A stretch of 36,807 bases of DNA from the NCBI GenBank assembly GCA_018669945.1, contig JABHTA010000195.1, positions 1-36,807 of the forward strand. The letters are read 5' to 3'. The stretch is from Flavobacteriales bacterium (GTDB lineage: Bacteria > Bacteroidota > Bacteroidia > Flavobacteriales_G > NORP312). Under the pieces are notes generated by a model. That model ran no database searches. It was not told the origin of the DNA and saw nothing but the letters and a program-made list of their open reading frames with translations. Both the position numbers and the translations under genes were made by a program. How positions within the stretch are numbered: position 1 is the stretch's first letter; every line of letters begins with the position of its first letter. Shown piece after piece: positions 1-10,089 of this stretch.

Positions 1-530
1 CCTGGTAATTCAGGACATTCATCATCGAAATCTGAAATTCCATCTCCATCAGAATCGGGACAGCCGTTATTAAATATTATCTGGCTTATATTTAGACTTC
101 TTGAATCATTATTAGCAAATCTAATTCGTTGCTTGGTTATTTCACCTGATAACTCGTCATTAATTTTAATATCAATATAGAAAAGTTCAATAACATAAGT
201 TATTTCTTTTATACAAGTTTTTGTTTCATATTCTAATTTTATGTTTTTAAGTCCTCCTGCATTAGAACTGTTCCACTGATAATTAATTATTTTTAGATAA
301 CTAACCTTATCTAGTTTTAGTGCTCTAAGAATATTATCATCCCAAACTTCAAATCCTTTATCAGTCCTCCATTCATTAATTTTTATAGTACTTCTTTCGA
401 TTGACAGTACATCATAAAAAGGCTGTTCTTTCCCATCGTCAAATATTATTTTTCCAGAGACTTCCTGAGAAATGCAATCTATACTAACAATTAATAGTAC
501 AACAATTAAAAATGTTAATGTTTTTTTCAT
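1..530 (-). CDS. Partial secreted protein of unknown function, in frame with a thrombospondin type-3 (TSP3) Ca-binding repeat at the window edge
   Basis: Own translation from ATG at 530..528 gives MKKTLTFLIVVLLIVSIDCISQEVSGKIIFDDGKEQPFYDVLSIERSTIKINEWRTDKGFEVWDDN...[29 protein letters not shown] with no stop through base 1. Signal-peptide-like N-terminus; TAnnTTTG-type -7 box just upstream. Absent from the ORF track because it is open at the left edge. Confidence 0.75.
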   Translation of the reverse strand, partial: MKKTLTFLIVVLLIVSIDCISQEVSGKIIFDDGKEQPFYDVLSIERSTIKINEWRTDKGFEVWDDNILRALKLDKVSYLKIINYQWNSSNAGGLKNIKLEYETKTCIKEITYVIELFYIDIKINDELSGEITKQRIRFANNDSRSLNISQIIFNNGCPDSDGDGISDFDDECPELP

Positions 531-548
531 ACGGGGGATTCAGTTACT

Positions 549-556
549 CAAAGATA
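549..556 (-). promoter_or_regulatory. Candidate Bacteroidota -7 element (TATCTTTG on minus strand) for the partial ORF 530..1
   Basis: CAAAGATA on + strand matches TAnnTTTG in reverse complement, 19 bp upstream of the ATG; no good -33 TTG found. Confidence 0.35.
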
Positions 557-568
557 AGAAATAAGCTA

Positions 569-3235
569 TTATTGCTCTACCTCAACAATCTCCATTTCAA
601 CTCTTCTGTTTTGCTGTCTTCCCTCTTCAGTGGCATTGTCAGCTATGGGTTTCGATTCTCCATAATATTTAACGATGATTCTTTTATCTTCAATGCCAAA
701 TTTCACGAGGTTACGTTTAACAGCTTCGGCTCTTCGTTGAGAAAGCGAGAGGTTAGAAATTTCACTTCCAACATCATCAGTATGACCCTCTAAAACAAGA
801 TTCCATTCACTATTAGTTTTAAGCAATTCAGCGAGCTCATCCAACGCTTTAAGTGATTGATTTCTGATAATGGCACTGCCCAGGTTATATTCTAGGTTGT
901 CAAATGCTTTTTTAACTACTTCTTTTTCTTCCGTACTAAGTAAAACCAGCGTTCCTTCATCACTATATTCAACCATAGCTAAACCATACTTGTCGTTTGG
1001 TAAAAAGTTGTAATCGAACTCTAGTCGTTCATCTTTTTTTATTGTCATCATATAATCTCCATCAGCATTTTTAACAAGTATTTGCATTTCATCAAGTGTT
1101 ACATCTTGGCCTTTTATCTTAAAAGTGTAACTTTTATCTGTTGGTAAGTTTTCAAAGACAAAAGTTCCTTTCTTATCAATTGCTGCGGTGCGGAAAATAT
1201 TACCTTCATCATCGACAATAAATAATTCTAATCCAGATTTCTGGGCAGGTAAATAATCGTATTTGTGTGTATTATTTTCTTCTTGTTTTGCGGTAATGAT
1301 TTCGTCTTTGTTGTTGTTTCGCAATACAATTAACAGTTCATCGGTCAAGAAAATATCTTCTCCGTCCATCAAGAATAAATAGGGTTCGTCTGAAGGTAAG
1401 TTATCAAATACAAAGAAGCCTTGATCATTCATTTCAGTTGTCATAAGAATTAAACCAGCAGCATTAATAGCTGATAATTTTGTAATAGGGCAACCAAAGT
1501 TGATTTTTGTACCAGGTTTTTCAGGACATTCATCTCTACTATCTACAATTCCATCTCCATCGGAATCAGGACATCCATCGTTTTCTTTTGTGCCTGGTAA
1601 TTCAGGACATTCATCATCGAAATCTGAAATTCCATCTCCATCAGAATCGGGACAGCCGTTGAATGCTGCAACTCCAGGAACATCAACACAATCATCGTCT
1701 AAGTCGCCAATACCATCTCCATCTGTGTCAGGGCAACCTTGAAATTGTGCAACACCGTATACAGTCGGACACATATCTTCAGAATCTACGATTCCATCTA
1801 CATCACTATCCGGACACCCTTCGAATGCTTCAATTCCCGGTATTTCTGGGCATTTGTCTTTTTTATCTTTGATACCATCCCCATCAGAATCTCCATTATT
1901 GCCGAACGTAAGATTAATACCAGATCTTAGCGTCACATATTTAGAGTTTTGCGGTTGGAACATTCCTAAAACATTATCAGAAATTATATAATACTGAATC
2001 GGACCAAGATTAACTCTAGCCCCGAGGCCAATATTGTTCCAACTTCTATTGTATACGGTATAACTTAAAGCCAATGTGCACCATTCGCCAAATTCTTTAT
2101 CGAAGTATACAGACATTCCAGGGAATATATTTTCATCAAAAACGTGCATGTATCCGTGTGCACCCAGCTGCATATCGTAAGATAAATCGTATGTAACACC
2201 TAGATGGTACTGACTAGATAAATAGGTCGAATATGCTTGAAAAGTAGTATCAACTCCAAAAACTTTAGAAAGTGTATCCTTAATGTTGTCGAACCCGTCA
2301 TAAACTGTTGTGTTTGCGTCATCTTTTATAAAGTCATTTAAGGCGATTCCATTATACGCATATTCATTTCCAGGAACTGTACTTTTTACATTAGCAACAT
2401 TGTCTTGCCATTTTACAAAACCAAGGTCGATAATACTTCCGTTAACGTGCCATTTTTCATGGAAGTTATATTCAAATCCCAAATCGATTGCTGCCCCGTG
2501 ATTTTTGGTAAGTTTAGGAAATCCATTAGAATAGGCAGGGAGACCATTATCGACCCCAGATGAATTGAGTTCGATGTCGCCACTAGTTGTTAGTGTATAT
2601 ACATCATCAGGATCGGTATGTAAGAGTATATCAAATTTGCCTGTTTCAAAATTTGATATGCCGTTGATATATTTTAGTTTAATACCCCATTCGAAATGGT
2701 CGTTTTCTGAAGACCAAGCGTAACCAAGCCCAAATTCTCTATAATGAGCAACATCAAGCCCAAAGTTAAAGTTTAATGTTTCTCCAATGCTCGGGTAATT
2801 CCCATTAATCCCAAACTCAAAAAAGTCTTTAGGATAAGTAAATCTCGCAAGGAATTTTTCACTTATACTCAAATTGAAATAATGATGGTCATCAATTCTT
2901 TTGCCAAAAGTGAAATAATCAGCGGCAAAAGAAGCACTCAAATAGTTTTTATCGGCCATTTTGGTTAATACGTAATCTAAGTCGAGATATAGCGAATCAT
3001 CTGTGTCGCTGCGAATAAGGTCTGTATATTTAAAGCCAGTATTCCCAAAACTGAAGTACGTTGACGAAAGCACTGGTAAGCCGATGTGCATGTCGGAGTG
3101 AGGCGTAAGGGCAGGATTTGATTGAGACCTTTGCTGAATGTAAGGCATTGTATACATGGTGAAATTTTGCTGAGCAAAGACATCGCTTAAAAAGTAAGCA
3201 AATGCAAAAAACAGGAGTACGTGTTTAGTTTTCAT
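569..3235 (-). CDS. Outer-membrane protein: DUF5723-like beta-barrel N-terminus, TSP3 repeats, tandem linker repeats, C-terminal OmpA peptidoglycan-binding domain
   Basis: 888 aa ORF; signal peptide [23 protein letters not shown]-terminal '[47 protein letters not shown]' resembles DUF5723; five DSDGDGI..D.CP repeats; OmpA motif '[68 protein letters not shown]'. Confidence 0.88.
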   Translation of the reverse strand: MKTKHVLLFFAFAYFLSDVFAQQNFTMYTMPYIQQRSQSNPALTPHSDMHIGLPVLSSTYFSFGNTGFKYTDLIRSDTDDSLYLDLDYVLTKMADKNYLSASFAADYFTFGKRIDDHHYFNLSISEKFLARFTYPKDFFEFGINGNYPSIGETLNFNFGLDVAHYREFGLGYAWSSENDHFEWGIKLKYINGISNFETGKFDILLHTDPDDVYTLTTSGDIELNSSGVDNGLPAYSNGFPKLTKNHGAAIDLGFEYNFHEKWHVNGSIIDLGFVKWQDNVANVKSTVPGNEYAYNGIALNDFIKDDANTTVYDGFDNIKDTLSKVFGVDTTFQAYSTYLSSQYHLGVTYDLSYDMQLGAHGYMHVFDENIFPGMSVYFDKEFGEWCTLALSYTVYNRSWNNIGLGARVNLGPIQYYIISDNVLGMFQPQNSKYVTLRSGINLTFGNNGDSDGDGIKDKKDKCPEIPGIEAFEGCPDSDVDGIVDSEDMCPTVYGVAQFQGCPDTDGDGIGDLDDDCVDVPGVAAFNGCPDSDGDGISDFDDECPELPGTKENDGCPDSDGDGIVDSRDECPEKPGTKINFGCPITKLSAINAAGLILMTTEMNDQGFFVFDNLPSDEPYLFLMDGEDIFLTDELLIVLRNNNKDEIITAKQEENNTHKYDYLPAQKSGLELFIVDDEGNIFRTAAIDKKGTFVFENLPTDKSYTFKIKGQDVTLDEMQILVKNADGDYMMTIKKDERLEFDYNFLPNDKYGLAMVEYSDEGTLVLLSTEEKEVVKKAFDNLEYNLGSAIIRNQSLKALDELAELLKTNSEWNLVLEGHTDDVGSEISNLSLSQRRAEAVKRNLVKFGIEDKRIIVKYYGESKPIADNATEEGRQQNRRVEMEIVEVEQ
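1005..1488 (-). repeat. Two tandem linker repeats (about 75-80 aa each) between TSP3 array and OmpA domain
   Basis: '[56 protein letters not shown]...YDYLP' aligns with '[65 protein letters not shown]...FDYNFLP'; boundaries approximate. Confidence 0.7.
1488..1895 (-). repeat. Tandem TSP3 repeat array (five coding units of about 24 aa)
   Basis: [27 protein letters not shown] / [27 protein letters not shown] / [27 protein letters not shown] / [27 protein letters not shown] / [27 protein letters not shown]. Confidence 0.9.
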
Positions 3236-3243
3236 AATTGCTA

Positions 3244-4833
3244 TTAAAATTCAGTTAATACTTCAGCGATAGCGCCAATTTTAAATTCGAGTTCGTAGTC
3301 ATTATAAAACTTGACATTGGTCGTACCGTTGTTTGATGTTGAAGCTACGGCTTTAATTATCATTCTACTTGCGTTGGCAAAATTTCTTGTTTGAGTTTCA
3401 TTCATGACGATATCTGTTTGAGTTTCAACTTGCGTTGTAACTCGGCCGTTGCCGTCTATTGCACCAGATTCAGCAACAAGGATATTACTACCGGTATAGG
3501 CGCTGTCTGTTAGGTTATAAACTTTGTTAACATCATCCCATTCTAGAGAGTAAAAAGTAATATCGAATTCTAATGGAAATCCGTTTCGAATCCTTGTTGT
3601 AAGTGTTAAGTCTACAACAGCGTCCATTCCTAAATCCAAACCAACCGTATCAATCATCGTAAAGTTTTTAATGGTTCCATGCATGGGCAATTCAATTTCT
3701 GCATCGAATTTTATGCTGCTAGTGTCTAAAACAAATAGTTGACTTGCGGCAGAAGGGGTAGAAGCTCCAATGTCATACACAAAGAATTTTGGTTGATCAT
3801 TAATCATATCAACAATGTCACTGCCGTTAATAATAAGTGAATCATCGATAGTTTGACCCATCTGACTATATGATGGTCCAGAAATAGTCCAAGGAGTTGG
3901 CAGGGCGCCAGAGACAGATAAATCATATGTTACACCGCTAATGGTATTAATTCCTTCCATTCTGTTGAACGAAGCCTCAATAGTTGTCCCAAAAGAGTTT
4001 TCAGTATATAATCTAACTTCAGGATTGAATATTGTAAAATCTCCAATACCCGAAGCTGAATTAAATAACGTAATAGCTACAGTGTCCTCTTGAGGTGCGA
4101 TGTTACTAATATCAACAACTCCAAAAAGTTTACTGAATTGTAGATTAGAAATTGTTAAGTCAATATCTAATTGATCAGTCGTATTTATAGTCCCCCCATT
4201 ACCAGTTAAAGTTAAGTCAAAAACTACTTGAAATTCATTCGTATTAGTGCCACCGTTCGTAAGGTCAAACTTGTAATTGCTTAAACTAAAAGAAGAGTTG
4301 TCGCTTGAATTAGCAGCAATGTTAATCGTTTGACTAAAAGGAATTCCACCAATCGTTGCTCCAGGTATGGTCATTATAATATCTAATGTCGCATCGAATC
4401 CAGAATTAGATGTAATATCAAGACTTCCGCCTTTAAGCATTATTGAATCTAGTTGATTTGGCGCTGCTGCGAACGTCAATGTTTGAGTTTCAGGATAGTT
4501 TAGGGTGTTTCCATTTGGTAATGGAGCCGGTCCTAATCCTGGGCTTACTGTTTGACTATAACTCTGGTCTGAAATTATTATTAAATCTTCGGCAGTGGAA
4601 GAAAATAAAGAGCTTCTGTAAATAAGACTAATGAAACCATCGCCATCAACGTTAATTAAATCCGATTCGTTTTGCTTCAATATTTGATCAAGCGTAAGGG
4701 AAGTGAAAACCAAAGGTGCGGCAACCGTAGGATTGTACTCTGTTTTCTTCAGTTTGTTGAGATTAAAGCTATCCTTAACGCACCCTGCCATAAATAAAAT
4801 TAGGGCTGCAGCCGCAATATTTTTGTACTTCAT
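3244..4833 (-). CDS. Hypothetical lipoprotein, likely co-transcribed with the OmpA-family gene
   Basis: 529 aa; lipobox-like 'ALILFMAGC'; 8-bp gap to the downstream OmpA-family gene on the same strand. Confidence 0.75.
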   Translation of the reverse strand: MKYKNIAAAALILFMAGCVKDSFNLNKLKKTEYNPTVAAPLVFTSLTLDQILKQNESDLINVDGDGFISLIYRSSLFSSTAEDLIIISDQSYSQTVSPGLGPAPLPNGNTLNYPETQTLTFAAAPNQLDSIMLKGGSLDITSNSGFDATLDIIMTIPGATIGGIPFSQTINIAANSSDNSSFSLSNYKFDLTNGGTNTNEFQVVFDLTLTGNGGTINTTDQLDIDLTISNLQFSKLFGVVDISNIAPQEDTVAITLFNSASGIGDFTIFNPEVRLYTENSFGTTIEASFNRMEGINTISGVTYDLSVSGALPTPWTISGPSYSQMGQTIDDSLIINGSDIVDMINDQPKFFVYDIGASTPSAASQLFVLDTSSIKFDAEIELPMHGTIKNFTMIDTVGLDLGMDAVVDLTLTTRIRNGFPLEFDITFYSLEWDDVNKVYNLTDSAYTGSNILVAESGAIDGNGRVTTQVETQTDIVMNETQTRNFANASRMIIKAVASTSNNGTTNVKFYNDYELEFKIGAIAEVLTEF

Positions 4834-4925
4834 AATAATAGAATTTACGTAAAAGTATAAAATTACATTTCTATACCATTAATTACCAGTTGAATTATCA
4901 ACTATTACTTGATCAACGAAACGAT

Positions 4926-7604
4926 TTATCTGTAAATAAGGTTGGGTGAGAGCCATTTTTCAGCTTTATCCAAACTCATTTTTTTGCGTTGGGCATAATC
5001 GTTCATTTGATCTTTTTGGATTTTTCCTAAACCAAAATATTTAGACTGAGGATGCCCAAAATAGAAACCGCTAACGGCTGCTGTAGGCACCATCGCTAGA
5101 CTTTCTGTTAACTTAATTTTCGTATTTTTTTCAGCGTCAAGTAGTTTAAAAAGCGTCAACTTTTCAGTATGGTCCGGGCAAGCTGGATATCCTGGTGCCG
5201 GTCTAATTCCTTGATAAGATTCTTTTATTAAATCTTCCTTAGATAGCTTTTCGGTTGATTCATATCCCCAGAGCTCTTTTCTTACCTTCTCATGCATCAA
5301 TTCTGCGAAAGCTTCGGCTAATCTGTCGGCTAAAGCTTTAAGCATAATAGAGTTGTAATCGTCATGGTCAGCTTCGAATCGAGTAACATGTTCATCGATT
5401 CCTATTCCAGTAGTAACGGCAAATCCTCCAAAGTAATCAGCAATGCGTGTTTCTTTGGGGGCGATAAAATCGGATAGCGCCATGTTGTAAGCTCCCTTTG
5501 CTTTTTTAGTTTGTTGACGAAGAGTATGAACCACATTTAACACTTCTTTTCGAGAATCATCGGTATAGATTTCTATATCATCTCCCGAGGTATTCGCAGG
5601 CCAAATCCCAATCACGCCATTAGCTGTGAGCCAATTTTCTTCAACTATAGTATGTAGTAATTTTTTTGCGTCTGTAAATAACTGAGTGGCTTCTTCTCCA
5701 ACTACTTCATCTTTTAGGATATTCGGATAACGGCCAGCCAGTTCCCATGTTTGGAAAAAAGGCGTCCAATCGATATAAGCTTCAATCTCTTTCAAACAAT
5801 ATGAGTTGAAAGCTTTAACGCCGGTGAAATTTGGCTTGGTTATGTCATCTTGCTTAAAACCTATTGGAAAATGATTTGACCTTGCATCCTCAATATTAAC
5901 CAGCTTTTTAGCCAATTTCTTTTTAGTGTGGACCTCTCTTAGGTGCGAATACTCAGCTTTAATATCTGCAACATATTTTTCTTTTTTTGACCCTAATAAA
6001 CTCTCCACTACTGTAACGGCTCTAGATGCATCAAGAACATGTACTGTTTGCGCGTGCTCGTAGTGTTTTTCAATTTTTACAGCAGTATGAACTCTCGAAG
6101 TAGTTGCACCGCCAATCATAAGAGGAATGTTGAATTCTGCAATGTTCATTTCGCGCGCAACATGCTCCATTTCATCAAGTGAAGGAGTAATTAGGCCACT
6201 TAATCCGATAACATCCACGTTTTCTTCTTTTGCTACTTCCAAAATTCTTTCAGCGGGAACCATAACACCAATATCGATCACTTCATAGTTGTTACACCCT
6301 AAAACAACTGCTACGATATTTTTACCTATATCATGCACATCACCTTTGACTGTGGCCATAAGAACTTTACCAGCAGATTCTGCTTTTCCATCTTTTTCAG
6401 CTTCAATAAATGGTTGTAAATGTGCAACGGCCTTTTTCATTACTCGTGCACTTTTTACCACTTGGGGTAAGAACATTTTTCCAGCACCGAATAAGTCACC
6501 AACGACATTCATTCCAGCCATTAGAGGTCCCTCAATTACCTGAATCGGTTTGTCATGTTGGAGTCTTGCTTCTTCTGTGTCTTCGACAATGAAATCTACC
6601 AGTCCCTTTACTAAGGCATGCTCTAATCGTTTTGAAACAGGTTGTTTTCTCCACTCTTCGTCAATAACTTCAATTTTTTTATCACCCCTTACTGTTTCAG
6701 CAAATTCAAGTAATCTTTCTGTTGAGTCATCTCTGCGGTTAAGTAACACATCTTCAACTCGCTCTAATAAATCTTTGGGAATGTTGTCATACACCTCAAG
6801 CATGGCAGGGTTTACTATCCCCATGGTCATTCCGTTTTTAATAGCGTGGTACAAAAAAGCGGAATGCATAGCTTCACGAACAGTATTGTTGCCTCGAAAA
6901 GAGAAAGAAACATTACTCACACCACCACTAATTTTAGCTCCAGGAAGGTTCTCGGTTATCCACTTGGTTGCATTAAAAAAGTCTAAAGCATTGTTGTTAT
7001 GCTCTTCGATACCCGTTGCTACAGGAAAAATATTAGGATCGAAAATAATGTCTTGGCAGGGAAACCCGACTTTGTCAACTAAAACATCATAAGAACGCTT
7101 GCAAATCTCTGTTCTTCGCCCATAACTATCGGCTTGCCCGTCTTCGTCAAAAGCCATAACAATTGCAGCAGCACCATATCTTTTTATAAGCTTCGCTTGA
7201 CGAATAAATTCTTCTTCACCACCTTTAAGACTAATTGAATTTACGACACATTTTCCTTGCGCGCACTGCAATCCGGCTTCAATAATCTCCCACTTAGAAG
7301 AGTCAATCATAATAGGGATTCTACAAATCTCAGGTTCTGCTGCAATCAAGTTTAAGAACTTGACCATCGCCTCTTTGCCATCGAGCATTCCTTCGTCCAT
7401 GTTTACGTCAAGTATTTGCGCTCCACCGCGCACTTGATTTACAGCAACGGAAAGTGCTTCTTCGTAATTGTCTTCTTTGATAAGACGTAAGAACTTTCTA
7501 GAACCAGTTACATTGGTTCTCTCACCAACATTAATAAAGTTAGTTAGCTCAGTTACTTCTAGTGGCTCTAAGCCACTTAGTTTTAGGTTAGGAATTTTAG
7601 TCAT
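4926..7604 (-). CDS. metH: Methionine synthase, C-terminal part (pterin-binding, cobalamin-binding and SAM-reactivation domains); lacks the homocysteine methyltransferase domain
   Basis: 892 aa; '[20 protein letters not shown]' pterin-binding start, B12 motif '[11 protein letters not shown]', activation motifs '[15 protein letters not shown]' and '[20 protein letters not shown]'. Confidence 0.95.
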   Translation of the reverse strand: MTKIPNLKLSGLEPLEVTELTNFINVGERTNVTGSRKFLRLIKEDNYEEALSVAVNQVRGGAQILDVNMDEGMLDGKEAMVKFLNLIAAEPEICRIPIMIDSSKWEIIEAGLQCAQGKCVVNSISLKGGEEEFIRQAKLIKRYGAAAIVMAFDEDGQADSYGRRTEICKRSYDVLVDKVGFPCQDIIFDPNIFPVATGIEEHNNNALDFFNATKWITENLPGAKISGGVSNVSFSFRGNNTVREAMHSAFLYHAIKNGMTMGIVNPAMLEVYDNIPKDLLERVEDVLLNRRDDSTERLLEFAETVRGDKKIEVIDEEWRKQPVSKRLEHALVKGLVDFIVEDTEEARLQHDKPIQVIEGPLMAGMNVVGDLFGAGKMFLPQVVKSARVMKKAVAHLQPFIEAEKDGKAESAGKVLMATVKGDVHDIGKNIVAVVLGCNNYEVIDIGVMVPAERILEVAKEENVDVIGLSGLITPSLDEMEHVAREMNIAEFNIPLMIGGATTSRVHTAVKIEKHYEHAQTVHVLDASRAVTVVESLLGSKKEKYVADIKAEYSHLREVHTKKKLAKKLVNIEDARSNHFPIGFKQDDITKPNFTGVKAFNSYCLKEIEAYIDWTPFFQTWELAGRYPNILKDEVVGEEATQLFTDAKKLLHTIVEENWLTANGVIGIWPANTSGDDIEIYTDDSRKEVLNVVHTLRQQTKKAKGAYNMALSDFIAPKETRIADYFGGFAVTTGIGIDEHVTRFEADHDDYNSIMLKALADRLAEAFAELMHEKVRKELWGYESTEKLSKEDLIKESYQGIRPAPGYPACPDHTEKLTLFKLLDAEKNTKIKLTESLAMVPTAAVSGFYFGHPQSKYFGLGKIQKDQMNDYAQRKKMSLDKAEKWLSPNLIYR

Positions 7605-10019
7605 TTATCTCAGTTGAGCTCCAACTTCCTTTTCGAAAGCTTGCTGAATTTTGTTCATCACTTTATCAATTTCTTTGTCACTCAACGTTTTGTACTCGTC
7701 TTGCAAAGTGAAATTTAATGCGTACGATTTCTTATCCGCATCAAGATTTTTTCCTTGATAAACATCAAACAAGCCTACCTTTTTAAGTAGTTTTCGTTCG
7801 GATTTTTTTGCAAGGTTAGACAGTTGGGCGAATGAAACGCCCTTATCTAACAACAATGATAAATCTCTTCTTACTGATGGGAATTTGGCGAGTGGTTTGT
7901 AAACGACCTTGTTCATTTTTAATAAGGAAACTACATTGTCCCAATTAAAGCAAGCATAATACACTTCTTGATCAATGTTCAACTTGCCAAGAATTTCAGG
8001 TTTTATGGAACCGAAGTCTACTACAGTTTTATTTGTGATGGAATAGGAGAGACCATACTGAAATTGGGAAATTTCCGTTTCTTTTGATGCTACGCCAGGT
8101 TTGTCAATCCCTAATTTCCCCAATATCCCATCAACAGCCTGTTTGATAGAAAAAAGACTAGAATATTCTTTTGAAGAGTTCCAGCTTTCTGACTCATTTT
8201 TTCCAGTAACAAATAGAACTAAATTCTTTTCTTGCTCGTATTTATTTTCGTTTTTGAAATATATATTTCCGAATTCAAATAGTTTTAAATCGGCTCTTTT
8301 ATGGTTGATATTTCTAATAACATTCTCTAGTCCTCCGAAAAGTAGTGTTTGTCGCATTACATCGAGCTCCGAACTCAAAGGATTTAACATAACTACTTTA
8401 TTGTCGTTTTCGTACCAATCACCTTTAGTTAAGGAGTTATTCATTATTTCGTTATAGCCATTGTTGGACAGTAGGTTTGAAACCGTGTTTTGCACTTTTT
8501 CCAAATCAGGATTGGGAGCATAGCTCAATGATGAGGTTACATTTTTTGGCATTTCAATATTGTTGTAACCATAAATTCGGAGAACTTCTTCAATAACGTC
8601 AACTTCACGCTGAACGTCAACTCGGTAAGGTGGAACAGATAGCCATAATGTGTCGTCTGACTCGTCTGTAATTTCAATATCCAAAGAAGTTAAAATTGAT
8701 TTAATTTTATCAGAACCAATTTCTTTTCCGATTAATCTGTTACAGTTCAATATTGAAAATTCAAATTTGAAATGTTCAATTGGGTTAGGATATAAGTCAG
8801 TGATATCTGAACTTATTGAGCCGCCAGCAACCTCTTTAATTAGCAGAGAAGCGCGTTGCAGAGCTTCAACTGTAATGTTAGGATCAATACCTCTTTCGAA
8901 CCGAAAAGATGCATCGGTATTCAACCCATGACGTTTAGCTGTTTTTCGTGTAGAAACGGGATTAAAGTATGCGCTTTCTAAAAAGATATTTGTTGTTGAA
9001 TTGGAAACTCCAGATACAAGCCCTCCAAAAACTCCCGCGATACACATCGGCTCATCATCGTTGCAAATCATTAAGTCATTTTCGTGTAGTTCTTTTTCTT
9101 GGTCGTCAAGTGTTGTGAACTTGGTTTTTGCATCAAGTGTTTGAACCACCACTTTCTTACTTGTTATTTTATCTGCGTCAAAAGCGTGAAGTGGTTGCCC
9201 TAATTCGTGCAATACAAAATTGGTAACATCTACAATGTTGTTTATAGGTTTTAGCCCGATGGAGTTCAACCTATTTTGCAACCATTTTGGAGATTCGCTA
9301 ACCTTAATCCCGCTAAGAGTAACACCGGCATATCTTGGACATGCTTCTTCATTTTTAACTTCGATGTTGATTAATAAATTATCATTATCCTTTTGGAAAG
9401 AATTAGTCGCTGGAGCTTTCAATATCGGTTCTTCGCCAAAATTCACCAATACAGCGCGTAAATCTCTTGCGACACCATAGTGAGACATCCCATCTGCGCG
9501 GTTGGGAGTTAATCCAATTTCAAAAATTGTATCAGTTTCAACTTCGAAATATTTGCTGGCTATAGTTCCAGCAATTGCAGAATTGTCTAAAACCATTATC
9601 CCGTCATGGCCAACACCAAGACCGATTTCATCTTCTCCGCAAATCATCCCTTCGGATAGCTGACCTCTGATTTTGGCTTTTTTCATTTTAAAACCCTCAC
9701 CTTCAATGGGATGTATAGTAGCGCCAACGGGAGCCACAACCACTTTCTGACCAACATCTACATTTGGTGCCCCACATACAATATTCGCAGGTATACCAGA
9801 GCCAATGTCTACTGTTGTAAGATTTAAACGATCAGCATCTGGATGTTTTTCTTTAGTAAGAACTTCTCCAATAATAAGACCTTCTAATCCTCCTTTAACG
9901 GATTGAAACATTTCTTCACCTTCTACCTCTAGGCCACAATCTGTCAATAATTGCGAAACTTTTTTCGGTTCTAAATCGATGGGTAAATATTCCTTCAGCC
10001 AGTTGTATGAAATCTTCAT
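7605..10019 (-). CDS. pheT: Phenylalanine--tRNA ligase beta subunit
   Basis: 804 aa; 'MKISYNWLKEYLPIDL', tRNA-binding domain, B5 and FDX-ACB regions. Confidence 0.96.
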   Translation of the reverse strand: MKISYNWLKEYLPIDLEPKKVSQLLTDCGLEVEGEEMFQSVKGGLEGLIIGEVLTKEKHPDADRLNLTTVDIGSGIPANIVCGAPNVDVGQKVVVAPVGATIHPIEGEGFKMKKAKIRGQLSEGMICGEDEIGLGVGHDGIMVLDNSAIAGTIASKYFEVETDTIFEIGLTPNRADGMSHYGVARDLRAVLVNFGEEPILKAPATNSFQKDNDNLLINIEVKNEEACPRYAGVTLSGIKVSESPKWLQNRLNSIGLKPINNIVDVTNFVLHELGQPLHAFDADKITSKKVVVQTLDAKTKFTTLDDQEKELHENDLMICNDDEPMCIAGVFGGLVSGVSNSTTNIFLESAYFNPVSTRKTAKRHGLNTDASFRFERGIDPNITVEALQRASLLIKEVAGGSISSDITDLYPNPIEHFKFEFSILNCNRLIGKEIGSDKIKSILTSLDIEITDESDDTLWLSVPPYRVDVQREVDVIEEVLRIYGYNNIEMPKNVTSSLSYAPNPDLEKVQNTVSNLLSNNGYNEIMNNSLTKGDWYENDNKVVMLNPLSSELDVMRQTLLFGGLENVIRNINHKRADLKLFEFGNIYFKNENKYEQEKNLVLFVTGKNESESWNSSKEYSSLFSIKQAVDGILGKLGIDKPGVASKETEISQFQYGLSYSITNKTVVDFGSIKPEILGKLNIDQEVYYACFNWDNVVSLLKMNKVVYKPLAKFPSVRRDLSLLLDKGVSFAQLSNLAKKSERKLLKKVGLFDVYQGKNLDADKKSYALNFTLQDEYKTLSDKEIDKVMNKIQQAFEKEVGAQLR

Positions 10020-10042
10020 GTGCGCCTTTTATCTTAAGGTGG

Positions 10043-10050
10043 CAAAAGTA
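10043..10050 (-). promoter_or_regulatory. Candidate -7 element (TACTTTTG on minus strand) for pheT-metH
   Basis: CAAAAGTA on + strand; perfect TAnnTTTG 24 bp upstream of pheT ATG; no -33 TTG at usual spacing. Confidence 0.35.
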
Positions 10051-10089
10051 TGAATATTAGGTATATTATCGCTTGTTAAAGATTAGGTT

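Noticed and set aside
512-793. 93-aa + strand ORF
   Set aside because: Overlaps the OmpA C-terminus and the 5' end of the left-edge minus-strand ORF; no domain or signal support.
1500-1742. + strand ORF of 80 aa with Pro/Ser-rich repeats (and the nested 1663..1872 and 1739..1930 ORFs)
   Set aside because: Antisense shadow of the TSP3 repeat array in the OmpA-family gene; repeat periodicity explains the open frame.
1488-1895. Regularly spaced near-identical DNA repeats that could suggest a CRISPR array
   Set aside because: Repeats are in-frame protein-coding TSP3 units without unique spacers or cas genes.
4888-4903. Small inverted repeat AGTTGA-ATTA-TCAACT after metH
   Set aside because: Only 6-bp A/T-rich arms without a T-tract; likely chance in AT-rich DNA.
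6550-7092. 180-aa + strand ORF inside metH
   Set aside because: Fully antisense to a strongly supported metH CDS; no recognisable domain.
8101-8457. 118-aa + strand ORF inside pheT
   Set aside because: Antisense to pheT with no domain evidence.
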